Below are positions 13,661 to 39,186 of a DNA stretch of 64,000 nucleotides, one piece after another. This DNA comes from Piliocolobus tephrosceles (taxonomy: Eukaryota; Chordata; Mammalia; Primates; Cercopithecidae), in assembly GCF_002776525.5 (NCBI RefSeq), contig NC_045439.1, positions 122,089,226 through 122,153,225 on the forward strand. The letters run 5' to 3'. The first letter of the stretch is position 1, and each line of letters begins with the position of its first letter. Under the pieces are notes generated by a model. It did not search any database, was not told the origin of the DNA, and saw only the letters and a program-made list of their open reading frames with translations. Position numbers and translations under genes: made by a program.

Positions 13661-14307
13661 GGCGCTTAGCCCCGGGGTAGCGATGAATCTGAGGGCTGGA
13701 AGGCAGGAAGTCATAAGGACCAATCTTCCCCTGGGCTTTAACGCCCTGTTAAGGCTGGCGGGCTCTCCTCGCTTAAGCTGTGGAAGGTCGGGCAAAGGCC
13801 GAAGTGTGGTCCCTGAGGCCTGTCGCCTCGACCCATCCCGTGGCTGCGATTACCCTAGGGCTCCATCCCAGGTGCTGTTTGTTGAGGAGAAGAGCTGGGA
13901 AAGGGTTGTGAGAGACCCTGACGGTGCATTCCTTACCCCGCTACACTTCCTTCTTCCACCCCTGCAAAGAGCAATGGGGCAAGAGGCTAACCTAGGGGGA
14001 CGAAGGAGTGTTGGCGACGGGGGGGCGGGGAGGGTTCATAACTAGTTTCCGGAATAGGGGTACTCACTTCCTGTTGCCTTGGTCCAGGCGGCAGTTGACC
14101 AAAGACCACCTTGCTTAGCAACTAACCTCTGCAATCTCGCTGAGCCTTCTGGGCCACGCCAACAGGTTCCTCTAGTAGCCGGCGAGAACTACTAGCCGAC
14201 CGAATTCCAGCTTCGGTGGCGGCCGGGCGAGGCCTTCTGGGTAACAGAGTTCACGCACTGAGGTTGCTGTTGGATCCAAGGCGGGGGGGGGGGGGGGGGG
14301 GGGTTAG

Positions 14308-14366
14308 ACTACAACTCCCAGGGGAAAACGGGCGAGACCGCCCCCCGGCACGATGGGAGTTGTAGT
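14308..14366. promoter_or_regulatory. Inverted pair of ZNF143/THAP11-type motifs
   Basis: ACTACAACTCCCA at 14308-14320 and its exact reverse complement TGGGAGTTGTAGT at 14354-14366, 33 bp apart. The ACTACAnnTCCC core is the SBS2 promoter element bound by ZNF143 and THAP11/HCF1, common in housekeeping divergent promoters. Binding here is inferred. Confidence 0.75.
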
Positions 14367-14468
14367 TCGTTCTGTCCCCACTTTTCGCTAGCCCGGGCTC
14401 GCTAGGGACTCAGAATCGCAGAGTCGTCATCTCTGCTGTAGCTAAACTGGATGCCTCATTTTAATTTA

Positions 14469-14476
14469 TGACGTCA
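14469..14476. promoter_or_regulatory. CRE palindrome TGACGTCA
   Basis: Perfect 8-bp CREB/ATF site about 190 bp upstream of the NEDD8 ATG, inside the CpG-rich promoter. Confidence 0.65.
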
Positions 14477-14664
14477 CTGAACCGAAACGCGGGAGCACTC
14501 CCGAGCCTTTCCGGAACCCTGTGGAAAGGGGGGGGTGGGGTGGAGCCAGACAGTGACCCGGAAGCAGAAGTGGCCCTTGCAGGCAGAGTGCTGGAGAGCG
14601 ACAGCGGCGACCGGAGCGGTAGGAGCAGCAATTTATCCGTGTGCAGCCCCAAACTGGAAAGAAG

Positions 14665-30349
<15,685 letters not shown>

Positions 30350-30592
30350 TGGACCCTCCATTTTACCTCCGTACCGTGTCGCTCATAATGAGGCATCATA
30401 TATCCTCTCACTCTCTGGGACACCAGAGCCACTGCCCCCTCCCCTGGATGCCCAGTATTGTACATCTACTGGTGGGAGACTGTGAGGACCCCAGGATTCA
30501 GTATTCCTGGCCCAGAGGGCCCTTGCTGGCTATTGGGTGTTAGTTTGCAGTCCTGTGTGCTTCCCTCTCTTATGGCTGTGTCCCTGATTGTC

Positions 30593-30598
30593 AATAAA
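30593..30598 (+). promoter_or_regulatory. NEDD8 poly(A) signal
   Basis: AATAAA 244 bp after the NEDD8 stop. A second AATAAA at about 30649 could serve as an alternative. Failure to stop here would give NEDD8-MDP1 read-through. Confidence 0.75.
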
Positions 30599-30659
30599 AT
30601 ATTTCCTGGCCTCCTGGAATCTTTCTTCTGTTGCACAAGTTGACTGAAATAAAAATGGA

Positions 30660-31514
30660 CCTAATGCTCACTCAGTTATAGCAGGGTGAAGGAATTGGAC
30701 AATGGAAGGGATGGTGCTCTTAGAAGGATTATCAGACTCTAGGAAAACATACTTAGTGGTGTGCTGGAGCCAGTTCCTAGTGGCTAATGAGAGCCACCTA
30801 TTGGCACCTCTTTCCAACTCTCTTAAGTGACTTCATGTTGGTAGCTTGAAATTGGCCATGGTAGGATTATTTACAAAAACTGGCAAACACTACACATCAG
30901 TTCTCCCCACAAACTGGTCGTTAAACACCTACCAGTGTAGTGCTGACATGGATGGTGGAAACCTTCGGAGAGTGAATTTTCTCTGAATGTGGCTCTACTG
31001 GACATTTAGGTCTGGTTGGAGAACACCCTCAAGGGTTTGGCTGACACTGCACTCTGGCTGGAATATTACTGAGGGCTTTGGGTTCTGCACTATCAAAAGG
31101 TTGATAATGGAGAAAGATTGAGTGACAAACTAATGTATCACTTGGATCTCAAGAAGAGGCAGGTGCTAGAAAACGCTTTCCTTCTTCCCTGGCTTCTTAG
31201 TGTAATAGAATCGGGCAAGGCTGGGTGGAGTGGAGAAGTAGGGAGGATGTCCGTGGCCAATGCCTTGGAGATACTTGACTGCTGTGGTTGCGTGTGGCGG
31301 TCGTGTTGGTACCTCGCTGCAATCCTCTTCCCCGCCCAGCATCAGATGACCCTCTTGCGCCATATCTAGGCTGATGACGCCCCGAGTGGCGACGCTCTAG
31401 TCGCCGTTTGTCTATGGCAGGCGGGGTGGCCGCCTTAGCTGCCCGAGGTGCCGCGCTCTCTACCGGCCCTGGGTGAAGCACCAACTCTGCTACGCGCAGC
31501 CTGCGGTGCGGGTC
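30660..31514. other. NEDD8-MDP1 intergenic and MDP1 promoter
   Basis: The first half shows nothing I recognise. From about 31230 the sequence becomes CpG-rich toward the MDP1 start, including 'gctgatgacgccccgagtgg' near 31371. No TATA box is evident. Confidence 0.6.
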
Positions 31515-33405
31515 ATGGCGCGGCTACCGAAGCTGGCAGTCTTTGATTTGGGTGAGGGACGGGAAGGAGAATTTCGTAAGGCGCCCCCCTTTTCTATACC
31601 CCTAACTGCAGCTCCCGAATCCCTGCGTCCCCCGCCACCAGGCTGAACCTTCCCTCTCCTTCCTCTCTCAGATTACACTCTCTGGCCTTTCTGGGTCGAC
31701 ACGCACGTAGACCCTCCGTTCCATAAGAGCAGGTGAGGTAGGGACAGGGAGGACTGGGGTGAGATGGGACCCAGCCAGGGCTGAGCGCACTCTTGCCCTC
31801 TCCAGTGATGGAACTGTACGAGATAGGCGGGGCCAAGACGTCCGACTGTACCCAGAGGTGCCTGAGGTCCTAAAACGATTGCAGAGTCTTGGGGTGCCCG
31901 GTGCGGCTGCTTCAAGGTAAGAAGAGCGACTGACAACTGATACTGTAATGCTGAAGGGTGCATGCAAGAGACTTACAGTGAAACCCCTGGGCTACAAAAA
32001 TAGGGGCGGTGCAAGTTTGCAAGTATTTGCAATTTTTTCTCCTTGAACGATCTCCTGTATCTTTTAACTATTAAAAAGTGGGGCCAGCAGCCGGACGCGG
32101 TGGCTCACTGCTGTAATCCCAGCACTTTGGGAGGCCAAGGCGGGCAGATCACGAGATCAGGAGTTCGAGACCAGCCTGACCAACGTGGTGAAACCCCGTC
32201 TCTACTAAAAATACAAAAATTAGCCGGGCATGGTGGCGCGCGCCGGTAATCCCAGCTACTCGGGAGGCTGAGGCAGGAGAATCGCTTGAACCCAGGAGGT
32301 GGAGGTTGCAGTGAGCTGAGATGGAGCCACTGCCCTCTAGCCTGGGTGACAGAGTGAGACAATGTCTCAAAAAAAAAGAAAAAAAAAAAAAGTGAGGCCG
32401 GGCACAGTGACTCACACCTGTAATCTTAGCACTTTGGGAGTCCTAGGTGGGAGGATCACTTGAGCCCAGCAATTTGAGACCAGCCTACGCAATAGAGGGA
32501 CACCCCATCTCTACCAAACAGAAATGTGGTGGCGTGCACCTGTAGTCCCAGCTACTTGGAAGGCTGAGGTGGGAGGATCACTTGAGCCCAGGAGGTCGTG
32601 ACCGCAGTGAGCCATGATTGGGCCACTACACTCTAGTCTGGGTGACAGAGCTAGACCCCGTCTCAAAACAAAAACTAAAACTTTGGCCCAGCACCAATTT
32701 CGTCAAACAGGAAGGCAATGGAATTAAACAGAGGCTGAGGATGCCTGTCCATCCCAGAAAAAAAGCAAGTTGATTTCCCTGGTTATACTTACTAACTTTG
32801 CTTAATAAGTTAACGTAGCCCTGGCCCTTCACTTTGGTAATCCCATCTTTTACACCGTTTTGCAGGACAAGTGAGATAGAAGGGGCCAACCAGCTACTGG
32901 AGCTCTTTGACCTCATCAGGTACTTTGTTCATCGGGAAATCTATCCAGGCAGCAAAGTCACACACTTTGAGAGGTATGCAGACATAAGGGAGGAGCAGGG
33001 TGAGAAAGTACCAGAGAGGCTTGGGAAACCAAGATACTAGCTTGGTTACCCATGCCCTATCTTCCACAGGTTGCAGCAGAAGACTGGAATTCCTTTCTCC
33101 CAGATGATCTTCTTCGATGATGAGAGGCGGAATATTGTAGACGTCAGCAAACTGGGTACTGAGTGATGAGCAACAGCCATTTGGGGTCCCTAGGAGGGAT
33201 TAGGTAGATACATACAGGATGGATAGTTTGCCCTATAGGTGGCACCCACAAAGGTCAGAGTAATAATGGAGAACCCTGAAAGCCTGATGAAATGTGACTT
33301 CTTATCTTTCTAGGTGTTACCTGCATTCATATCCAGAATGGAATGAATCTTCAAACTCTAAGTCAAGGGTTAGAGACATTTGCAAAGGCCCAAACTGGGC
33401 CTTGA
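31515..33405 (+). CDS. MDP1: Magnesium-dependent phosphatase 1, C-terminus frameshifted
   Basis: HAD-superfamily acid phosphatase, proposed to act on protein tyrosine and on glycated or sugar phosphates. Coding exons: 31515-31551, 31672-31732, 31806-31916, 32866-32973, 33070-33155, 33314-33405, all with consistent phase. Motif I is D11-L-D13-Y-T-L-W and the acidic motif is F-F-D122-D123-E. As written the protein ends ...AQTGP with TGA at 33403-33405, giving 164 aa; I recall 176 aa in human. The frame one base over continues LRSSLEESPFEA to TAA at 33438-33440, which is the human tail. One T is missing in 'gggccttgagg'. This is either a real deletion or a sequence error; the catalytic core is intact. 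Intron 3 carries two Alus. Confidence 0.95.
32088..32680 (+). mobile_element. Two Alus in MDP1 intron 3
   Basis: Plus-strand Alus at 32088-32392 and 32396-32680, nearly back to back. Confidence 0.93.
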
Positions 33406-33485
33406 GGTCCAGCCTTGAGGAAAGCCCATTTGAGGCCTAAACTGAAAGGAAATCAAGAAGACATTTTCAGGTGCATTTGTAATTT

Positions 33486-33491
33486 ATTAAA
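33486..33491 (+). promoter_or_regulatory. MDP1 poly(A) signal
   Basis: ATTAAA 80 bp after the MDP1 stop and about 46 bp after the alternative TAA. Confidence 0.65.
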
Positions 33492-33779
33492 GTTCATCTG
33501 TGTGTGACAGTAGAGATTTTTACTCACAGTGTGGGGAGTTTCTATTTTTCTAGCCTGTGAAATGGGGTTGGTTGTCCTGAGGTGCAAAGACCAGAATGTG
33601 AGACATTAGACTGCATCAGGTTTGCTATCTAAACTTAGGGCAACCCCAAGTGCTTGAACCTATACCCCCCCTACTTTCCTGAGCCCTGTAAAGAGCATGA
33701 AGAGTTTTCCCACTGACCCCATACATTGAGGTGCCATCACACTGCACATTTCCTTCCGGAGAACAAGCACATACTCTGG

Positions 33780-34034
33780 GATGGAGACAGGACTGCCTTT
33801 TTATGTAACAGAAAACGATGTGGCTGCTTTAAGAGGAGCACCTCGGTCTGGGACTGGTGGCTTGGGTCACGTGACAGCGGTGGTCTCGTTTGCGCCTCTT
33901 GATGATGTCGCGGCGGCGCACTGAGGAGGGATTGGGTAAGGCTGGTCCCTGTGTGATGAGACCATCACCCTCCCAGGAGCAAGGCGGAAGTCTGGAGGAC
34001 GCCGAGGGGCGGAGGCGGGAGAGGCGAGCTCGCG
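33780..34034 (+). promoter_or_regulatory. CHMP4A promoter and 5' UTR
   Basis: CpG-rich sequence starting about 300 bp past the MDP1 poly(A) site. A perfect GTCACGTGAC palindrome lies at 33866-33875 (a CLEAR/E-box site for TFEB/TFE3 or USF). An upstream ATG at 33905 opens a frame that overlaps the CHMP4A start in another frame. Confidence 0.65.
33866..33875. promoter_or_regulatory. GTCACGTGAC (CLEAR-type E-box)
   Basis: Ten-base perfect palindrome 160-170 bp upstream of the CHMP4A ATG. It equals the optimal lysosomal CLEAR element core. Use by TFEB/TFE3 or USF is inferred only. Confidence 0.6.
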
Positions 34035-37000
34035 ATGAGTGGTCTCGGCAGGCTCTTCGGGAAGGGTGAGCCGGGGTGGGACTGGCCAGCCAGGAGGCGC
34101 TGGCTGGTGCAGGGGAAGAGGAGATCCCGGCGAGATTCGGCCAGACCGCTGCGCCGGGCAGGGGAAGAGAATCAGGAGACAGGCTGACTGGAAAACCCCG
34201 GCGGCCGATGGCGGAGCAAAGCTTATCGCCGGTGCCAAAAGGCACACCATGTCTAGGCGCCTGGTTCCCGTCCGCCGTCCTCCCTCACTCTCTGAGGGAA
34301 GAACTCAAGATCGGGGAGGGGACTTGAGTTGAGGGCGTGGCGATTGTGCTGGCTTTCACTGTTCAGGCTTGAAGACGAGTTTCCTGCTGTCTTCAGCCCT
34401 TTTCAAAACCATGTTCTATAATACTTTGTGCTGGGCAAGAGGGATCTAAGATGAAGAAGAAAGACTGCCTTCTTGGCCGGGCGCGGTGGCTCACGCCTGT
34501 AATCGCAACACTTTGGGAGGCCGACGTGGGTGGATCATGAGGTCAGGAGTTTGAGACCAGCGTGGCCAATATGGTGAAACCCCGTCTCTGCTAAAAATAC
34601 AAAAATTGGCCGGGCGCGGTGGCTCACGCCTGTAATCCCAGCACTTTGGGAGGCCGAGGCGGGTGGATCACCTGAGGTCAACAGTTCCAGACCAGCCTGG
34701 CCAACATGGTGAAACCTAGTCTCTACTAAAAATACAAAAAAAAAAAAAAAAAAAAATTAGCTGGGTGTGGTGGCGCGCGCCTGTAGTCCCAGCTACTCAG
34801 GGAGGCTGAGGAAGGAGAATCGCTTGAACCCAGGAGGCAAAGGTTGCAGTGAGCCAAGATTGCACCACTGCACTCCATCCTGGGTGACAGAGGGAGATTC
34901 CATCTCAAAAGAAAAAAACAAAAAACAAAAATTAGGTGTGCATGGTGGTGTGTGCCTGTAGTCCCAGCTACACAGGGAGGCTGACGCAGGAGAATCACTT
35001 GAACACAGGAGGCGGAGGTTGCAATGAGCCTAGATCATGCCACTGCACTCTGACCTGGGCAACAGAGCGAGACTCCGTCTCAAAAAAAAGAAGGCCTGGC
35101 ACGGTGGCTCAGGCCTGTAATCCCAGCACTTTGGGAGGCCAAGGCAGGTGGATCACCTGAGGTTGGGAGTTCGACACCAGCCTGACCAACATGGAGAAAC
35201 CCTGTCTCTACTAAAAATACAAAAAATTAGCCAGGCGTGGTGGCATATGCCTGTAATCCCAGCTATTTGGGAGGCTGAGGCAGGAGAATCGCTTGAACCC
35301 AGGAGGCGGAGGTTGAGGTGAGCCGAGATCACGCCATTGCGTTCCAGCCTGGGCAACAAGACTGAAACTTTGCCTAAAGAAAAAAAAAGGCAGCCAGGAA
35401 TAGTAAAAAGAATATTGGTTTTAGAACTCATACTGCCACATTTTGATTCCTGAACAATCTCTTATTAGTTGTGATTTTTAACATCTTTATGGTTGTTTTC
35501 ACATTTTTAAGTGAAGAGAGAGCACGTTCATTGTAGAGATTTGGTGATTAACAATAACACAGGTCCCTAGCACATACTATGTATTCAATGATTGGTGGCT
35601 AATATTTTTCCTTCACAAAATTTGGGCCTACTCCACTGGACTCCTCAGGGAAGAAGGAGAAAGGGCCAACCCCTGAAGAAGCAATACAGAAACTGAAGGA
35701 GACAGAGAAGATTCTGATTAAGAAACAGGAATTTTTGGAGCAGAAGATTCAACAGGAGCTACAAACAGCCAAGAAGTATGGGACCAAGAATAAGAGAGGT
35801 AATGAGGGAAACAAGCCTATGGGGAGGGCCCGGATGGGAAGCAGGTGCTTCTGACCCTTGATGGTAAGGGTATCGGCTGGGTCAGCTGCCCTACAGGCTT
35901 TGCGGAGGAAGAAAAGATTCGAACAGCAGCTGGCACAAACTGACGGGACATTATCCACCCTGGAGTTTCAGCGTGAGGCCATTGAGAATGCCACCACCAA
36001 TGCAGAAGTCCTTCGTACCATGGAGCTTGCTGCCCAAGGCATGAAGAAAGCCTACCAGGACATGTGGGTACGGGGGAAGGGGTGGAGGGGACCCAAGAAC
36101 TGGGAAGAGTGGCTTGCTATCACACTTTAAACTTTTTTTTTTTTTTTTTCGAGACGGAGTCTTGCTCTGTGGCCCAGACTGGAGTGCAGTGGCGCAATCT
36201 CAGCTCACTGCAAGCTCCGCCTCCCGGGTTCATGCCATTCTCCTGCCTCAGCCTCCCAAGTAGCTGGGACTACAGGCGCCCGCGACTATGCCCAGCTAAT
36301 TTTTTTTTTGTATTTTTAGTAAAGACGGGGTTTCACTGTGTTAGCCAGGATGGTCTCGATCTCCTGACCTCATGATCTGCCCACCTCGGCCTTCCAAAGT
36401 GCTGGGATTACAGGCGTGAGCCACCGTGCCCGGCCTCACACTTTAAACTTTAAAGCCTCTCAGAATGTAGATTTGCAGTATAGATACTTGTAATGGCTAG
36501 ACCTCTGTCTGCCCCTTGCTTCCTATAAGATTCTTTCGCTGCCTGGGGCATTCTAGGGAGGAAAGATGCCTTCTCTAATTCTTTTTTTGTTTTGTTTTGT
36601 TTTTTGAGACAGAGTCCCGCTCTGTCGCCCAGGCTGGAGTGCAGTGGCACGATCTCGGCTCACTGCAACCTCTGCCTCCTGGGTTCAAGTGATTCTCCTG
36701 CCTCAGCCTCCTGAGTAGCTGGGATTACAGTTGTGCACTACTGTTCCCAGCTCATTTTTATATTTTTAGTGGAGACAGAGTTTCACTATTTTGGCCAGGC
36801 TGGTCTTGAACTCCTGACCTCAGGTGATCCACCTGCCTTGGCCTCCCAAAGTGCTAGGATCACAACTATGAGCCACCGCTCCCGGCTACCTTTTCTAATT
36901 CTTTTTTTTTTTTTTTTTTTGAGACGGAGTCTCGCTCTGTCACCCGGGCTGGAGTGCAGTGGCCGGATCTTAGCTCACTGCAAGCTCTGCCTCCCGGGTT

Positions 37001-38335
37001 CACGCCATTCTCCTGCCTCAGCCTCCCGAGTAGCTGGGACTACAGGCGCCTGCCACCTCGCCCGGCTAATTTTTTGTATTTTTTAGTGGAGACGGGGTTT
37101 CACCGTGTTAGCCAGGATGGTCTCGATCTCCTGACCTCGTGATCCGCCCGTCTCGGCCTCCCAAAGTGCTGGGATTACAGGCTTGAGCCACCGCACCTGG
37201 CCTTACCTTTTCTAATTCTTAAAGATCCTTCAGGAAAGGGAAGGAAACCTATCCTCTCCAGTGTGGCTCCTTGCTATTTCTTAGCCCAGACTTGCATCTT
37301 TGCAGTTTTCCAGGGATCTCTTCTGATTGATAGCTATGGGCTTATCAGTGTGACAATACAAGGCTGGAGGGGTTTCATTCATGTGAGATGAGGAAGTCAA
37401 GGGGGCATTGTTGCCTGATTTCTTAGCTGTCTATCTCATTCTCAGGGACATTGACAAGGTAGATGAACTGATGACTGACATCACAGAACAACAGGAGGTG
37501 GCCCAGCAGATCTCAGATGCCATTTCTCGGCCTATGGGCTTTGGAGATTATGTGGATGAGGTGATTGGGGGTGAGGGGTCAGGGCATTTTGGAGAAAGTA
37601 TGGGACTGGCCAGAAGGAACACCCAAGAGAGGCTCTTGGGGCAAGTTTGGGAGGGAACTTCAAAAGCAGTATGTTATTGGAGGTAGAGTTTTTTTCTTCA
37701 TCTTAAATGGTCTTGTCTTCCCTATACAGGATGAACTGCTGGAGGAGCTAGAGTTGCTGGAACAGGAGGAATTGGCCCAGGAGTTGTTAAGTGTGGGTGA
37801 CAAGGAGGAAGAACCCCCAGTCAAATTGCCTAGTGTACCTTCTACTCATCTGCCGGCAGAGCCAGGTATGCAGGGTTGTTCTGTTGTCTTGAGGACTTAA
37901 GAGGGTAGGAGAGGTGTGGGGAAAGATTATTCCTCATCCATCCTGCCTCAAAGGAGCCACACAGAAAGGGCTGCTGCTGCAGTTGTGCAGGTTGTTGACT
38001 GCATATGGGCACCCACCTAGCCTGTGCTTCACTCAGCAAGCTGTGTACCCTGGTTTAGGGCTACAGATGGCAGGAGCAAGAGGCACCTTTTTTCTAATTT
38101 GCACAAAGGTGCTGTGGGATTGAACAGCAGCCTAGCAAGCAGAAGGACCACACCTTTAGGTTTTTTGTGGGGAGAGAGAATTCAGCAGGCTCTGAATGTC
38201 ATAGCAGGGGACGGTTGGAGTTGCTGAGACCTTAATCCTTCTCCTTTCTTTTCTCTGGGTATCTTTGTCCTCAAAGCTCCCAAAGCGGATGAAGATGAAG
38301 AAGCACTAAAGCAGTTGGCTGAGTGGGTATCCTGA
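34035..38335 (+). CDS. CHMP4A: Charged multivesicular body protein 4A (ESCRT-III)
   Basis: Snf7-family ESCRT-III subunit that polymerises on membranes during multivesicular body formation, cytokinesis and membrane repair. Coding exons: 34035-34065, 35649-35798, 35886-36063, 37446-37560, 37730-37865, 38277-38335, giving 222 aa as in human. The N-terminal half is basic and helical (GLGRLFGKG start, KKEKGPTPEEAIQKLKE, RRKKRFEQQL). The C-terminal half is acidic (DELLEELELLEQEELAQEL). The last helix, ALKQLAEWVS, is the ALIX Bro1-binding tail. Introns hold stacks of Alus. MDP1 lies just upstream, and TSSK4 converges from the right. Confidence 0.97.
34475..35390 (+). mobile_element. Nested and tandem Alus, CHMP4A intron 1
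   Basis: A plus-strand Alu (34475-34610 and about 34915-35085) is split by a complete Alu at 34610-34915. Another Alu follows at 35093-35390. The split host copy and its insert share orientation. Confidence 0.85.
36130..37202 (-). mobile_element. Three Alus, CHMP4A intron 3
   Basis: Minus-strand Alus at 36130-36435 (flanked by 'tcacactttaaact'), 36583-36887 and 36902-37202 (AluY). The last two insert at one point: versions of 'ccttttctaattct' occur before, between and after them (about 36569, 36888 and 37206). Confidence 0.92.
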
Positions 38336-38575
38336 TAAATCTGGGCTTGTCTTCCTAATGCTACCTTTGTTGGTCCTTTTTTCCTTAAGTGCCAAATGCT
38401 GAGCTAAAGGAGAATAACTTTTTGGGGAAGGCCTGCTGAGGGTGGTAGTATGACCCTGCCTGAAAAAAGGGTCTCTTGCCTTCCCAGCCCTGGCTCAACT
38501 CTGAAGAAGATCTTGCTACAGAAGGAGCCCTTGGGCTCCCTTCTCTTTGATAGCAGTTATAATGCCCTTGTTCCC

Positions 38576-38581
38576 AATAAA
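38576..38581 (+). promoter_or_regulatory. CHMP4A poly(A) signal
   Basis: AATAAA 240 bp after the CHMP4A stop, in 'ttcccaataaaactgggc'. Confidence 0.75.
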
Positions 38582-38604
38582 ACTGGGCAGATGGAATCCT
38601 AGTG

Positions 38605-39173
38605 TCTATACTGCCTTGTCTACCCCTGAAGCTGTTCCCCTGGCCCTTGGAGCCTTGTCCTCAAGAGCCTTATTTCAAGCAATGAATAACAGCAAAGAAG
38701 GGAGGTTAGAACATAGAACAAATGGGCATTCCTAATATCTCAACCTATGTTCCAGACAAACACTGTTTCATCTTTCAAGTCGGTTTGTCCTAGAGTTGCC
38801 TAGTTGCTGTGATTGAAGAAACTGCCATCTACCACTTAGAACCATGTGTAGGCATCTCTGAGTCTTCCCTCATTGCTTTCCCCTGGTCGTGCCTCTGCCA
38901 AGACAACCCCAAATTTATTTTACAAAGCCCATTTTCAAGGACAAGGAGGGAGAATACCATGGAAGGAGCAAGTAGCTTTGCTACTTGGAATGGAAGAAGC
39001 AAGTAGCTTTCGTTTGTCCAGAACCCATAGTAGCTTTCACTACTATAAGGCTTGGTTTGAATTCTGTGTCTGGGAACAACAGTGTGAGAAGCCTTGTCTT
39101 CCTGCTATTCTGTCAGTAGTGGTTAAGGTGACACTGGAAGAGGGAAAAGGAACCAAGGTCCTTCATACACCCA
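38605..39173. other. Intergenic sequence downstream of CHMP4A
   Basis: I see no Alu, no gene and no recognised repeat. It contains a short direct repeat: 'ggagcaagtagctttg' and 'gaagcaagtagctttc' near 38966-39010. Confidence 0.5.
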
Positions 39174-39186
39174 AATACCCATTTCT

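Larger units (their letters stand above)
13661..14664. promoter_or_regulatory. Divergent GMPR2/NEDD8 promoter
   Basis: CpG-rich region between two divergent start codons 1.0 kb apart. On the minus strand a probable GMPR2 5' UTR exon ends at 14068 (donor 'ggaa|gtgagtacc'), and an acceptor 'ccctcag' at about 13689-13695 leads to a short UTR before the ATG. Toward NEDD8 there is a full CRE, TGACGTCA, at 14469-14476. The core holds a 21-G run (14283-14303) and two inverted ACTACAACTCCCA motifs (14308-14320 and 14354-14366). GGAA/TTCC ETS-type sites occur at 14046-14052 and 14067-14071. 'cttgcttagcaac' (14110-14122) resembles an RFX X-box. Confidence 0.8.

Noticed and set aside
13661..13795. In-frame N-terminal extension of GMPR2 from an ATG at 13793-13795
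   Set aside because: GMP reductases start at MPHIDND-like sequence. The extension crosses a likely splice acceptor near 13689 and is low-complexity CpG sequence.
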